Shown: positions 29,462-37,958, counted from the stretch's first letter. The stretch: DNA of 64,000 nt from Actinacidiphila guanduensis (GCF_900103985.1 NZ_FNIE01000007.1:248001-312000); one strand, 5' to 3'. Numbers and translations are program-made. Notes: a model not told the origin generated them from the letters alone.

Positions 29462-29706
29462 GGTCGGCTCCTTCGTCTGCTTCGACTGGCACGCCGGATC
29501 GCGGCGCTGAGGCATCCTCCCACGGGCCCCGGGCGGCTGCGCGGCGCGGGAATGCCAGGTCGGCGCCGCACGTTCCGGTTGGAAGGGGTGGTGTGCGCCG
29601 AGCCGGCGCCCCCGCCCGCCCCCTGCCCGCGAGGGACCCGGGCGCCTCCGGGGAGCCCGCGCGGCGCAGTGCCGCAGTCCGTACCACGCCGTCCGAGGAG
29701 CACGCA

Positions 29707-30375
29707 GTGACCACCACCGCCCCCGAAGCAACCGCCGCCCAGGTACCGGCCGGGACCGTCCCCGCCGACTTCTGGTTCGACCCGCTGTGCCCCTGGGCCT
29801 GGATGACCTCGCGCTGGATGCTGGAGGTCGAGAAGGTCCGCCCGGTCAGCGTCCGCTGGCACGTGATGAGCCTCGCGGTGCTCAACGAGGACAAGCTCGA
29901 CACCCTCCCGGAGTCCTACGCGACCTTCCTGCGCGACGCCTGGGGCCCGGTGCGTGTCGTCACCGCCGCCCGCGAGCTGCACGGCGACGAGGTCGTCGGC
30001 CCGCTCTACACCGCGCTCGGCACCCGCTTCCACAACCAGGCGCTGCCGCGCGACCGCGAGACGATCGTGGCCGCCCTGACGGAGGTGGGCCTGCCCGAGT
30101 CGCTGGCGGACTACGCCGACTCCGACGCCTACGACACGCAGCTGCGCGCCTCCCACAAGGAGGGCATCGACAAGGTCGGCCAGGACGTCGGCACCCCCGT
30201 CATCGCCGTCCCCGGCTCCGACGGCGAGCAGATCGCCTTCTTCGGACCCGTCGTCACCCCCGCGCCCAAGGGCGAGGAGGCGGCGAAGCTGTGGGACGGC
30301 ACGCTGATGGTGGCCTCCATCCCGGGCTTCTACGAGATCAAGCGCACCCGCACGCAGGGCCCGATCTTCGACTGA
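29707..30375 (+). CDS. DsbA-family mycothiol-dependent reductase-like protein (Rv2466c type)
   Basis: 222-aa thioredoxin-fold protein. GTG 29707 is preceded by GAGGAG with 6-nt spacing. The hallmark ADFWFDPLCPWAWMTSRWML places it with the Rv2466c family, which reduces substrates using mycothiol. HVMSLAVLNE and GTPVIAVPGSDG (cis-Pro region) support the fold. The active site reads Cys28-Pro-Trp-Ala31, so only one cysteine is present in the motif. The enzyme would then depend on mixed disulfides with mycothiol rather than an internal disulfide. It is divergent from the aminopeptidase and followed by a clear hairpin, so it is monocistronic. Confidence 0.88.
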   Translation: MTTTAPEATAAQVPAGTVPADFWFDPLCPWAWMTSRWMLEVEKVRPVSVRWHVMSLAVLNEDKLDTLPESYATFLRDAWGPVRVVTAARELHGDEVVGPLYTALGTRFHNQALPRDRETIVAALTEVGLPESLADYADSDAYDTQLRASHKEGIDKVGQDVGTPVIAVPGSDGEQIAFFGPVVTPAPKGEEAAKLWDGTLMVASIPGFYEIKRTRTQGPIFD

Positions 30376-30422
30376 CCCCGGGCCGCGGCCGGCATTGGCG
30401 GTTTCCCACAGCGGGACGGCAG

Positions 30423-30463
30423 CGGGACGGCAAGGGCACCGCTCCTGTGCCGGGGCCGTCCCG
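30423..30463 (+). terminator. Two-part hairpin terminator after the reductase-like gene
   Basis: Outer stem CGGGACGGC/GCCGTCCCG (9 bp) encloses an inner stem GGCAC/GTGCC. It starts 47 nt after the stop codon and is a probable terminator. Confidence 0.65.
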
Positions 30464-30671
30464 TGCCGCCCGCGCACCCGCCCTACGTGACATGGCTCAC
30501 GCGACCTGGTGAAACGGCGTACCGGGTGCGGGCCTTGGCGGGTGCGGGCGGCCGCGGAAGCCTCCAAGCGGGGGCGGTACGGCTTTGTCGGAGTCATACG
30601 ATGAGCGGCCCGCGGGCCGTGCGCTAGCGTCACCGTGTCCCCGACCGCCCCCGTATCCCGCGGAGTCACCC

Positions 30672-31280
30672 ATGAGCACCGCCGCCCCCTCAGCGCCCGG
30701 CACCGCACCCAGCACCGGAACCGTCCTGGCCGACCTGCTGCCCGCCTCCTCGGCCGCGCGGGCGCGGCTGCGGGACCTCGCGCTCGTGGTCGGCGGCGCC
30801 GTGCTCACCGGGCTCGCCGCGGAGCTGTCCCTGCCGGTGCCGGGCTCGCCGGTCCCGGTGACCGGGCAGACCTTCGCGGCCCTCCTGGTCGGCACCGCGC
30901 TCGGCGCCCGCCGCGGGGCCGCCTCGCTCGGCCTGTACGCGCTGGCCGGCGTCGCCGGGCTGCCGTGGTTCGCCGGCGGCACCTCCGGCTGGTCCATGCC
31001 GAGCTTCGGCTACATCCTCGGCATGATCGCCGCCGCGGCCGTCGTCGGCGCGCTGGCCCGCCGCGGGGGCGACCGCACGGTGCTCCGTACGGCAGGGGTG
31101 ATGGTCCTGGGCTCCGCGGTGACCTACGCCGTCGGCGTCCCCTACCTCGCCCACGCCGCCCACCTCTCCGCCCCCGAGGCCCTCCGCCTCGGCCTGCGCC
31201 CCTACCTCCTGGGCGACGCCCTCAAAGCCGCCCTCGCCATGACCGCCCTCCCCACCGCCTGGCACCACCTCTCCCGCTGA
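30672..31280 (+). CDS. bioY: BioY biotin transporter (ECF S component)
   Basis: 202-aa integral membrane protein from ATG 30672 (CGGAG upstream). Six spans are predictable, starting ALVVGGAVLTGLAAELSLPVP. The BioY signature VPGSPVPVTGQTFAALLVG and LGARRGAASLGLYALAGVAGLPWFAGG are clear, as is SFGYILGM. It binds biotin with high affinity and either works alone or with an ECF energy module (BioMN). No bioM or bioN gene is adjacent. It is followed after 100 nt by rpiB on the same strand, apparently with its own promoter. Confidence 0.94.
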   Translation: MSTAAPSAPGTAPSTGTVLADLLPASSAARARLRDLALVVGGAVLTGLAAELSLPVPGSPVPVTGQTFAALLVGTALGARRGAASLGLYALAGVAGLPWFAGGTSGWSMPSFGYILGMIAAAAVVGALARRGGDRTVLRTAGVMVLGSAVTYAVGVPYLAHAAHLSAPEALRLGLRPYLLGDALKAALAMTALPTAWHHLSR

Positions 31281-31380
31281 GGGCACCCACCGCCGCGCGC
31301 AGCGGCACCGTGTCGCAGGTGCAGCACCCTGCCGCCGCCCGCGTACGGCACCGTGAGCCGGGGAGTGCGAGAATCCCCCC

Positions 31381-31872
31381 ATGCGCGTCTACCTCGGCTC
31401 GGACCACGCCGGCTTCGAACTCAAGAACCACTTCGCCGACTGGCTCGTCAAGAACGGCCACGAACCCGTCGACTGCGGCCCGCACATCTACGACGCGGAG
31501 GACGACTACCCGCCGTTCTGCCTGCGCGCGGCCACCCGCACCGCCGCCGACCCCGGCTCCCTCGGCATCGTCATCGGCGGCTCCGGCAACGGCGAGCAGA
31601 TCGCCGCGAACAAGGTCAAGGGCGTGCGCGCCGCCCTCGCGTGGAGCGAGGAGACCGCCACCCTGGCCCGTGAGCACAACGACGCCAACGTGCTGGCCAT
31701 CGGCGGCCGGATGCACACCGTGGAGCAGGCCACCCGCTTCCTCGAACTCTTCCTCGCCACCCCTTACTCGCACGCCGAGCGCCACCAGCGCCGGATCGAC
31801 ATGCTCAGCAGGTACGAGGCCACCGGCGACCTCCCGCCGGTCCCGGCCCACCACCCGCAGCCGGAGGACTGA
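31381..31872 (+). CDS. rpiB: Ribose-5-phosphate isomerase B
   Basis: 163-aa isomerase of the pentose phosphate pathway (ribose-5-P to ribulose-5-P). The N-terminus MRVYLGSDHAGFELK and the loop IVIGGSGNGEQIAANKVKGVRA are diagnostic. The loop carries Glu72 in place of the Cys of E. coli RpiB, the actinobacterial type in which Glu acts as the catalytic base. AREHNDANVLAIGGRMH completes the phosphate site. The C-terminal tail beyond about residue 150 is variable. ATG 31381 follows a GCGAGAAT box by a few bases, so the mRNA could be leaderless. The DNA glycosylase gene starts 8 nt after its stop, so the two are an operon. Confidence 0.95.
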   Translation: MRVYLGSDHAGFELKNHFADWLVKNGHEPVDCGPHIYDAEDDYPPFCLRAATRTAADPGSLGIVIGGSGNGEQIAANKVKGVRAALAWSEETATLAREHNDANVLAIGGRMHTVEQATRFLELFLATPYSHAERHQRRIDMLSRYEATGDLPPVPAHHPQPED

Positions 31873-31880
31873 GCCGGCCG

Positions 31881-32693
31881 ATGCCCGAGGGCCACACGAT
31901 CCACCGCCTGGCCGAGGACGTCCGGGACCGCCTGGCCGGCTGGCCGGTGCGGGCGAGCAGCCCGCAGGGCAAGTTCGCCGACAGCGCGGCGCTGCTGGAC
32001 GGCACCGTGCTGGACGGCGTGGACGCGCACGGCAAGCACCTCTTCCTCGGCTTCGGGGAACTCGGCTGGGTGCACATCCACCTCGGCCTGATCGGCAAGG
32101 TCGCCTTCGGCGACGCGGTCACCGCCACCGTGCGACTGCGGCTGGAGGGCGGGCCGCACGGCGAGCGGACGATGAGCCTGCGCGGCCCGGCGACCTGCGC
32201 GCTGGTCACAGACGACGAGAAGCAGGCGGTGCACGACGGGCTCGGCCCGGACCCGCTGCGTCCCGGCGACGACCCCGAGCGGGCCCGTACCCGGATAGCG
32301 CGCTCGCGCATCCCCGTCGCCGCCCTGCTGATGGACCAGAAGGTGCTCGCCGGCGTCGGCAACGTCTACCGCGCCGAGGTGCTCTTCCGGCACGGCGTGG
32401 ACCCCTTCCTGCCCGGCCGGGACCTGCCGGCGCCGCTGTGGGAGGCGATGTGGGCGGACCTGTCCGCCCTGATGCGCCAAGGGGTGCGCGACAACCGGAT
32501 CGACACGGTGCGGCCCGAGCACGAGCCCGAGGCGATGGGCCGCCCGCCCCGCCGGGACGACCACGGCGGCGAGGTGTACGTCTACCGGCGCACCGGCCAG
32601 CCGTGCCTGGTGTGCGGTACCCCCGTGCGCACCGAACCGCTCGCGGGCCGCAACCTCTTCTGGTGCCCCACCTGCCAACCACCGCACGCCTGA
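31881..32693 (+). CDS. Fpg/Nei family DNA glycosylase/AP lyase
   Basis: 270-aa base-excision repair enzyme. The N-terminus MPEGHTIHR supplies the catalytic Pro2 and Glu3; the GHT variant is typical of the actinobacterial Nei2 branch. Conserved GKHLFLGFG, HLGLIGK and the helix-two-turn-helix region MDQKVLAGVGNVYRAEVL are present. A zinc finger closes the protein (CLVCGTPVR...FWCPTC), four Cys intact. It removes oxidised pyrimidines or purines and nicks abasic sites. It is co-transcribed with rpiB (8-nt gap), a pairing that looks incidental rather than functional. A hairpin follows. Confidence 0.93.
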   Translation: MPEGHTIHRLAEDVRDRLAGWPVRASSPQGKFADSAALLDGTVLDGVDAHGKHLFLGFGELGWVHIHLGLIGKVAFGDAVTATVRLRLEGGPHGERTMSLRGPATCALVTDDEKQAVHDGLGPDPLRPGDDPERARTRIARSRIPVAALLMDQKVLAGVGNVYRAEVLFRHGVDPFLPGRDLPAPLWEAMWADLSALMRQGVRDNRIDTVRPEHEPEAMGRPPRRDDHGGEVYVYRRTGQPCLVCGTPVRTEPLAGRNLFWCPTCQPPHA

Positions 32694-32700
32694 CGGCCGA

Positions 32701-32726
32701 CGGGGTGCCGTGCCCGCGGCACCCCG
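32701..32726. terminator. Bidirectional hairpin between the glycosylase and Lrp genes
   Basis: Perfect 10-bp stem CGGGGTGCCG/CGGCACCCCG with a 6-nt loop, starting 8 nt after the glycosylase stop and lying between convergent genes. Confidence 0.75.
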
Positions 32727-32774
32727 GGCATCCAGGCGCCCCCGAGCCTCCCCGCGCCGGCCGTACGGCCCGGC

Positions 32775-33227
32775 TCAGTCCACCGGGACGCCCTGCGGCG
32801 CCTTGATCCGCTTCATGATCATCTGCGAGTTGACGTCCGAGACGCCGGGCAGCGCGATCAGCTTGTCGGTCCAGAAGCGCTCGTAGGCGTCGGAGTCGGC
32901 GACCGCGATCCGCAGCAGGCAGCCGGGGGCGCCGTAGAGCCGGTACGCCTCCACCACGTCGGGGATCGACTGCACCTCCGCCTCGAAGGACGCCACCGAG
33001 GCCCGGTCGCGGTGCACCTCCACCGAGGCGAAGACCTCGAAGCCGCGGCCCACTGCGGTCGGGTCCACCACGGCCCGGTAGGTCTGGATCACCCCGTCGT
33101 CCTCCAACTGCCGCACCCTGCGCAGACACGGCGAGGGGGTCAGGCCCACCCGCTGGGCCAGCTCCTGATTGGTCAGCCGGCCATCGGCCTGGAGCTCGCG
33201 CAAGATACTGCGGTCAATGGCGTCCAT
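32775..33227 (-). CDS. Lrp/AsnC family transcriptional regulator
   Basis: 150-aa regulator. The AsnC helix-turn-helix is MDAIDRSILRELQADGRLTNQELAQRVGLTPSPCLRRVRQLE, and the C-terminal RAM ligand domain includes VEAYRLYGAPGCLLRIAV. ATG 33227 is chosen over 33245 because GGGAGGAAG lies between the two, about 10 nt before 33227. It is divergent from an asparaginase gene across a 168-bp AT-rich region with inverted repeats, so it probably controls that gene and itself in response to an amino acid. Which amino acid is not visible; Asn or Asp is the natural guess from context. Confidence 0.92.
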   Translation of the reverse strand: MDAIDRSILRELQADGRLTNQELAQRVGLTPSPCLRRVRQLEDDGVIQTYRAVVDPTAVGRGFEVFASVEVHRDRASVASFEAEVQSIPDVVEAYRLYGAPGCLLRIAVADSDAYERFWTDKLIALPGVSDVNSQMIMKRIKAPQGVPVD

Positions 33228-33243
33228 GAGGGTGCTTCCTCCC

Positions 33244-33304
33244 ATGATATGGCGCGTTCATCATCAGATTTAGCAATCATATGGCAGGTCTACGCGCATA
33301 TCAT
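33244..33304. promoter_or_regulatory. AT-rich inverted-repeat region, probable Lrp operator
   Basis: ATGATATGGCGCG (33244-33256) and CGCGCATATCAT (33293-33304) form a near-perfect inverted repeat, with a related AATCATATGGC between them. The block is markedly AT-rich for this genome and lies between the divergent lrp and asparaginase genes. Array-like sites fit Lrp octamer wrapping. Its role is inferred. Confidence 0.6.
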
Positions 33305-33395
33305 TGTGCTGGGGAATGTTGCCGTGCGCCCGGGGAAGGCGCACCAGCCGCGCGCCGCCGCCACCGTGGGGCAGGCGCTTCAGGGAGGCGGACAC

Positions 33396-34427
33396 ATGCG
33401 ACACGTCGTGGTCATCAGCACCGGGGGCACCATTGCCAGCCGCTGGCAGGGGGAAGGGTACGCCGCCGAGGCGGCCGGCAGCGAGGTGCTCGCCGCCGGT
33501 GCCGTCCCCGAGGGCGTCGAGGTCCGCGTGGTGGACCTCTTCACCGTCAACAGCTCCCGGGTGACCACCGCCCACCAGCTGAGCCTGCTGCACGCCGTCC
33601 ACGACGTCCTGGCCGACCCCGAGGTGGACGGCATCGTCGTCACCCACGGCACCGACACCCTGGAGGAGTCCGCCTTCTTCGTGGACCTCTTCCACTCCGA
33701 CCGCCGCCCGGTCGTCTTCACCGGCGCCCAGAAGCCGCTGGACGCCGAGGACGGCGACGCCGCGGGCAACCTCTACGACGCCCTGCTCACCGCCGCCACC
33801 GGCAGCGACCTCGGCGCCGTCATCGTCTTCGCCGGCCAGGTCTTCGCCGCCCGCGGCACCGTCAAGAAGCACACCCTGGACGCCCGCGCCTTCGGCGACC
33901 CCGACGGACTCCCGCTCGGCCGCGTCGAGTTCGGCCGGGTCAGCTGGGGCCGCCGGCGGCCCCGCGCGGCCGCCCTGCCACTGCCCCCCGCCGACGCCCC
34001 CCACCCCCGCGTCGACATCATCGCCCACCACAGCGACGGCGACGCCGTGTTCGTCCAGGCCGCCCTCGCCGCCGGCGCCCGCGGCCTGGTGATCGCCGGG
34101 ACCGGCGCCGGCAACACCACCCCCGAGATCGTGGACGCGGTACGGGCCGCGGTCGCCGGCGGCGTGCCCGTCGCCGTCAGCACCCGGGTCGCGGCCGGCG
34201 CGGTGGCGCCGCTCTACACCGGCGGGGGAGCGGTCGACCTCGTGGCCGCCGGCGCACAGCTGGCCGGCACGCTGCGCCCCGCGCAGACCCGTATCGCCCT
34301 GCTGGCGGCGCTGCTCGCCACCCCGCGGGGGCAGGACGCCGGGCAGACGCTGCACACCGTGCTCAGCGCCGCCCCGCAGGCCCTGTCCCGCTCAGAGCTT
34401 TATCTGGCTGATGGTGTCGGCCACTGA
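33396..34427 (+). CDS. L-asparaginase
   Basis: 343-aa amidohydrolase converting asparagine to aspartate and ammonia. ATG 33396 has AGGGAGG 7 nt upstream. The two active-site motifs are intact: VVVISTGGTIAS with nucleophile Thr12, and VVTHGTDTLEES with Thr86-Asp87. FTGAQKPLDAEDGDAAGNL and GLVIAGTGAGNTTPE follow as in type II enzymes. No signal peptide is seen, so it is likely cytoplasmic. The last 12 codons overlap the 3' end of a convergent small gene. It is divergent from an Lrp-type gene that probably regulates it. Confidence 0.92.
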   Translation: MRHVVVISTGGTIASRWQGEGYAAEAAGSEVLAAGAVPEGVEVRVVDLFTVNSSRVTTAHQLSLLHAVHDVLADPEVDGIVVTHGTDTLEESAFFVDLFHSDRRPVVFTGAQKPLDAEDGDAAGNLYDALLTAATGSDLGAVIVFAGQVFAARGTVKKHTLDARAFGDPDGLPLGRVEFGRVSWGRRRPRAAALPLPPADAPHPRVDIIAHHSDGDAVFVQAALAAGARGLVIAGTGAGNTTPEIVDAVRAAVAGGVPVAVSTRVAAGAVAPLYTGGGAVDLVAAGAQLAGTLRPAQTRIALLAALLATPRGQDAGQTLHTVLSAAPQALSRSELYLADGVGH

Positions 34428-34586
34428 GTTGAGGAACCGGTTGATGTCGGGCGCCATGTTCGTGGACGCCAGGAAGAAACCGAAGAGCGCGGCGACTATC
34501 GCCGGGCCCACCTTCATGGTCTTCGCCCGGATCATCACCACCAGCACGATCGCCAGCAGCAGTGCAGCGGACAGGGAGATAACCAC
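34392..34586 (-). CDS. Small conserved membrane protein overlapping the asparaginase 3' end
   Basis: 64-aa protein from GTG 34586, with AGAGGAAG upstream. Two hydrophobic helices are evident: VISLSAALLLAIVLVVMIRA and VGPAIVAALFGFFLAST, joined by a basic turn (KTMK). The tail APDINRFLNSVADTISQIKL is amphipathic. The sequence looks like a genuine conserved small membrane protein rather than a chance frame. Its last 36 bases are antisense to the end of the asparaginase gene. The function is unknown; small phage-holin-like or septum-associated proteins can look similar, but nothing decides. Confidence 0.75.
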   Translation of the reverse strand: MVISLSAALLLAIVLVVMIRAKTMKVGPAIVAALFGFFLASTNMAPDINRFLNSVADTISQIKL

Positions 34587-34743
34587 GATGGATCACTTCC
34601 TCTTTCGGTAGGCCCTTGCCGGTCCGGGGACCGCGCCCGCCGCCCCCGCCTCGCCCGCTCCCATGGTGCCATCCGCCACGGGACCGGGAGGCCGCGTTGT
34701 GGCCGACTCTCGGCCGCGGGGCCCATAGTCCCATTCCCGTACG

Positions 34744-35886
34744 TCAGTCGCGGCACACCACGAGCAACGCCCGGTCGTCGTTGACGTCCTTGGCGACCGC
34801 CTCGATCAACCGCCAGGCAGCGCCCCGGAATCCGGTGCCGACCAGCCGGTCCGCCTCGCCGATCAGCCGGTCCATACCCTCGGCGATCTCCCGCTCGGCG
34901 GTCTCCACCAGGCCGTCGGTGAACAGCATCAGCACGTCGCCGGAGGCCAACGTGCCCTTCACGCCCTGGAATTCCGCCCCGTCGTACACCCCGAGCAGCG
35001 GCCCCTCGGCCGACTTCTCCTCCCAGCGGCCGGTGCCCGCGTGGAGTTGGACGCCCGGCAGGTGCCCCGCCGACAGCAACTCGTAGTCCCCGCTCTCCAG
35101 ATCGAGCACCAGGTGCACGGAGGTCGCGAAGCCCTCGTCCCAGTTCTGCCGCAGCAGGTAGCCGTTGGCGGCGCCCAGGAAGGCGTGCGGGGGGAGCGAG
35201 CCCAGCAGCCCGCCGAAGGCGCCCGACAGCAGCAGGGAGCGCGAGGCGGCGTCCATGCCCTTGCCGGAGACGTCGGTGAGCACCGCCTCCAGCACCCGGC
35301 CGCCCGAGGTGCGGGTGGCCACCACGAAGTCGCCGGAGAACGACTGGCCACCGGCCGGCCGCAGCGCCATCTCCGCGTGCCAGCCGGCCGGCAGGTGCGG
35401 CAGCCGGCTCTGCACCCTGATCCGTTCGCGCAGGTCGAAGAGCATGGTGTGGCCGCGCCGCCACGGCACCCCGACCCGCGCCCGGAACTGCGCGATCACC
35501 AGGCCGGCCAGCGCCACCGCGGTGACCAGCAGCACCGTGCCCGGGGTGACCCGGGCCGGGCCCTCGCGGTAGGGGCCGAGCACCGCCGACTCCACCACCA
35601 GGGCCAGCGCGGAGGCCGCGTACAGGAACAGCAGGCTGGCCGGGCGCAGCAGCAGCCCGCCGGCCAGGATCGGCAGCACCAGCGCGCCCGGCGGGCACCA
35701 CACCGGCATGGTCACCGAGGCGAGCGCGAGGGCCGGGATGGTCACCGCCACGGCCGCCAGGCCCGCCAGGTCCGAGGCGTCGCCGCGGAAGTAGTCCACC
35801 GCGGACCGGCGCACGGCGAGGCGGACCCGGTGCGCCCACCTGCGCCACCGGAGCCCGAGCTCTTCCTTTGCCGACTCTTTGGTCAT
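34744..35886 (-). CDS. Membrane-bound PP2C-type (SpoIIE/RsbU) serine phosphatase
   Basis: 380-aa protein. After a basic N-terminus, three to four membrane spans occupy about 40-130 (LAAVAVTIPALALASV, LVLPILAGGLLL, LLFLYAASALALVV, VLLVTAVALAGLVIA). The cytoplasmic PP2C/SpoIIE domain follows: SFSGDFVVA, LTDVSGKGMDAA, GHLPGVQL, LMLFTDGLVE and NDDRALLVV hold the metal-binding Asp residues. Such phosphatases dephosphorylate anti-anti-sigma factors and so tune alternative sigma factors; the partner is not local. ATG 35886 gives MTKESAKEELG. It is divergent from the acetyltransferase gene. Confidence 0.9.
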   Translation of the reverse strand: MTKESAKEELGLRWRRWAHRVRLAVRRSAVDYFRGDASDLAGLAAVAVTIPALALASVTMPVWCPPGALVLPILAGGLLLRPASLLFLYAASALALVVESAVLGPYREGPARVTPGTVLLVTAVALAGLVIAQFRARVGVPWRRGHTMLFDLRERIRVQSRLPHLPAGWHAEMALRPAGGQSFSGDFVVATRTSGGRVLEAVLTDVSGKGMDAASRSLLLSGAFGGLLGSLPPHAFLGAANGYLLRQNWDEGFATSVHLVLDLESGDYELLSAGHLPGVQLHAGTGRWEEKSAEGPLLGVYDGAEFQGVKGTLASGDVLMLFTDGLVETAEREIAEGMDRLIGEADRLVGTGFRGAAWRLIEAVAKDVNDDRALLVVCRD

Positions 35887-36026
35887 GTCCCGGCGACCCT
35901 ACCCATCGATCGCCGCCGCGTGCAGGGCCGATCCCCCGTGATGGCCGGAGGGCTGCCCGAAGTCGCCCCGACGAGGCCGGAAAATACGGTCGCTCCCGCC
36001 GTACTTCCACTGGTAGGCAGGGGGTC

Positions 36027-37250
36027 ATGGCGATCGAGTACCGCGCGTTGGCGCCGGAGCAGTGGGACCACTTCTTCGACCGGGTCGAACGGGGGTTCGG
36101 CGGTCCGGCCGACCCGCGGCCCCACCGGGAGCAGTGGCACCGGGTGTTCGAGTTCGGGCGGACCACCACCGCGTGGGACGGCGAGGAACTCATCGGCACC
36201 GCGGGCGCGTTCACCTTCCGGCTGACGGTGCCGGGCGGTTCCGCGGTCGGCACCGCGGGCGTCACCATGGTCACCGTGCAGCCGACGCACCGCCGCCGCG
36301 GGGTGCTCACCGCCATGATGCGGCGGCAGCTGGACGCCTTCCGCGAGCGCGGCGAGCCGGTCGCGGTGCTCACCGCCTCCGAGCCGGCGATCTACGGCCG
36401 CTTCGGGTACGGCATCGGCACCCGGCAGTTGCGCGCCTCCATCGACACCTCGCGGGTGGCCTTCTTCGCGCCCGAGGGCGCCGACGCGGTGCGCATGCGG
36501 CTGGTGGACCCGGCGCAGGCGCGGGAGCGGTGCGAGGAGATCTACGCCGAACTGGTGCCCGGACGGGCCGGGATGCTCGTCCGGCAGCCCGGCTGGGACA
36601 CGCAGGCGCTGGTGCCGCCCTCGCAGCCCGGCTCGGGCCCGCTGCTGTGCGTCCTGGCCGAACAGGACGGGCGGGTACGGGGGTACGCCCGCTACTCGGT
36701 GACGCCCTCCTGGAGCCCCGCGGGCGCGGACGGCACGATCCACCTGCGCGACATCGAGGCGCTGGACCCGGTGGTGTACGCGGCGCTGTGGCGCTACCTG
36801 GCCGGCATCGACCTCAGCACGCAGATTTCCGTGCACAACCGGCCCATCGACGACGCCGTGCAGCATCTGGTCTCGGACGTCCGCCGCTGCAACCTGTCCT
36901 TCCGCGACGGGCTGCATGTGCGGTTGGTCGACGTCGGTGAGGCGCTCGCCGCGCGTACGTACACGGTGCCGGTGGAGGTCGTGTTCGACGTCGAGGACCC
37001 CTTCTGCCCCTGGAACAGCGGCCGTTGGAAGCTGGTCGGGGACGCGAAGGGGGCGAGCTGCGAGCGGAGCACGGAGCCGGCGGATCTCGCGCTGGACGTC
37101 CGCGAGTTGGGGGCCGCCTACCTCGGCGGCCTGTCGCTGCGGGCGATGGGTGCGGCGGGGCTGGTCCGGGAACTGCGCGAGGGGGCCCTCGCCGCGGCCT
37201 CCGCCGCCTTCCTCACCGACCCGGCACCCTGGCTCCCCCACGGCTTCTGA
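36027..37250 (+). CDS. Eis-like GNAT acetyltransferase with SCP2-like C-terminal domain
   Basis: 407-aa protein of the enhanced-intracellular-survival type. ATG 36027 follows GCAGGGGG. The first GNAT domain has the acetyl-CoA motif VQPTHRRRGVLTAMM and the catalytic Tyr in EPAIYGRFGYG. A second, degenerate GNAT region spans about 150-290. The SCP2-like domain closes with a C-terminal Phe (LPHGF), whose carboxylate is the general base in Eis proteins. Eis enzymes acetylate amines, including aminoglycosides, at several positions; the physiological substrate here is unknown. A resistance role should not be assumed. Confidence 0.9.
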   Translation: MAIEYRALAPEQWDHFFDRVERGFGGPADPRPHREQWHRVFEFGRTTTAWDGEELIGTAGAFTFRLTVPGGSAVGTAGVTMVTVQPTHRRRGVLTAMMRRQLDAFRERGEPVAVLTASEPAIYGRFGYGIGTRQLRASIDTSRVAFFAPEGADAVRMRLVDPAQARERCEEIYAELVPGRAGMLVRQPGWDTQALVPPSQPGSGPLLCVLAEQDGRVRGYARYSVTPSWSPAGADGTIHLRDIEALDPVVYAALWRYLAGIDLSTQISVHNRPIDDAVQHLVSDVRRCNLSFRDGLHVRLVDVGEALAARTYTVPVEVVFDVEDPFCPWNSGRWKLVGDAKGASCERSTEPADLALDVRELGAAYLGGLSLRAMGAAGLVRELREGALAAASAAFLTDPAPWLPHGF

Positions 37251-37637
37251 ACGCCCCCGGCCCGCCCCTCCGTTGCCCGGACGGCGCCATTCTTCTCATC
37301 CGCAGGTCTCGCCGCCCTGCGGTCGGCCTTTCACGGGCGGACCCTTTCGCCTGGCGGGGCGCACCAACTCCCCGGCGTCGCCGCGTCGGTGGCGTGGGCC
37401 ACCGCAATGGGGTGCGCTGGGGGACAGGGAAGGGCGTGGAGTGGGAGCCGTTCGGCGACAAGGGGAGCGGCGTGCGGCACCTGCCCGCGCTCTGCGGGAA
37501 CGGCAGCCCTGAGCGGGGCGCTCTCCGCCCTGGAGGGCGCCCTGCCCTCGCGGGCCAGCGGTCCGGACCGCGGAGCAATCCGGTTGACCGAGGTCGCCGC
37601 GGTTGCTCTACTGCGGAGAGCCGGAAGGGGAGGTGCC
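37251..37637. other. Non-coding gap with a promoter for the next small gene
   Basis: 387 bp with no supported gene. TTGACC at 37584-37589 and TCTACT at 37607-37612, 17 bp apart, form a reasonable promoter. It is followed by AGGGGAGG (37626-37633) and the GTG at 37638. Nothing else is recognisable. Confidence 0.5.
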
Positions 37638-37886
37638 GTGGATCGGCTGCCGGAGAGTGTGGACCGCGACATCCTGGACGGGCGCACCCTGCCCGCGCTG
37701 TCGGCGATCCGCGCGTCGCGAGGCTGCTCACTCCGCGAGGCGATCGACCTCTACGGGCAGCGCTACTGTGAGCTCCACCCGGAGCCGCCCCCGCCCCCCG
37801 AGCAGCCCCCCACCCCTCGGGTCCTGCGCTTCACCCCGGACGGCACCTTGATCGTCTTCGAACCCCCCGAGGACAACCAGCCGTAG
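37638..37886 (+). CDS. Small hypothetical protein
   Basis: 82-aa protein from GTG 37638, well supported by AGGGGAGG 4 nt upstream and a promoter-like TTGACC/TCTACT pair. The N-terminal part (ESVDRDILDGRTLPALSAIR) and GCSLREAIDLYGQRY form two or three helices. This pattern recurs in streptomycete small proteins of unknown role, often lying near variable loci. The C-terminal third is Pro-rich (PEPPPPPEQPPTPR) and ends LIVFEPPED. It may be a ribosomal-protein-like or regulatory small protein; the family is not named. It sits at the start of a variable patch next to tRNA genes. Confidence 0.7.
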   Translation: MDRLPESVDRDILDGRTLPALSAIRASRGCSLREAIDLYGQRYCELHPEPPPPPEQPPTPRVLRFTPDGTLIVFEPPEDNQP

Positions 37887-37958
37887 GGCTCCTTACAGGG
37901 TCGTTGGGACGTCCGGACCGCATTTCCCCCGTGAGCTCACCTCGTTCGCTCCTCAGGC

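Noticed and set aside
36027..37250. Aminoglycoside resistance gene
   Set aside because: Eis-like enzymes are common chromosomal acetyltransferases; without expression or substrate data a resistance label is not justified.
37389..37637. N-terminal extension of the 82-aa gene
   Set aside because: The extra 83 codons are Gly/Ala/Arg-rich with no family pattern, and both promoter and RBS lie inside them; GTG 37638 is better supported.
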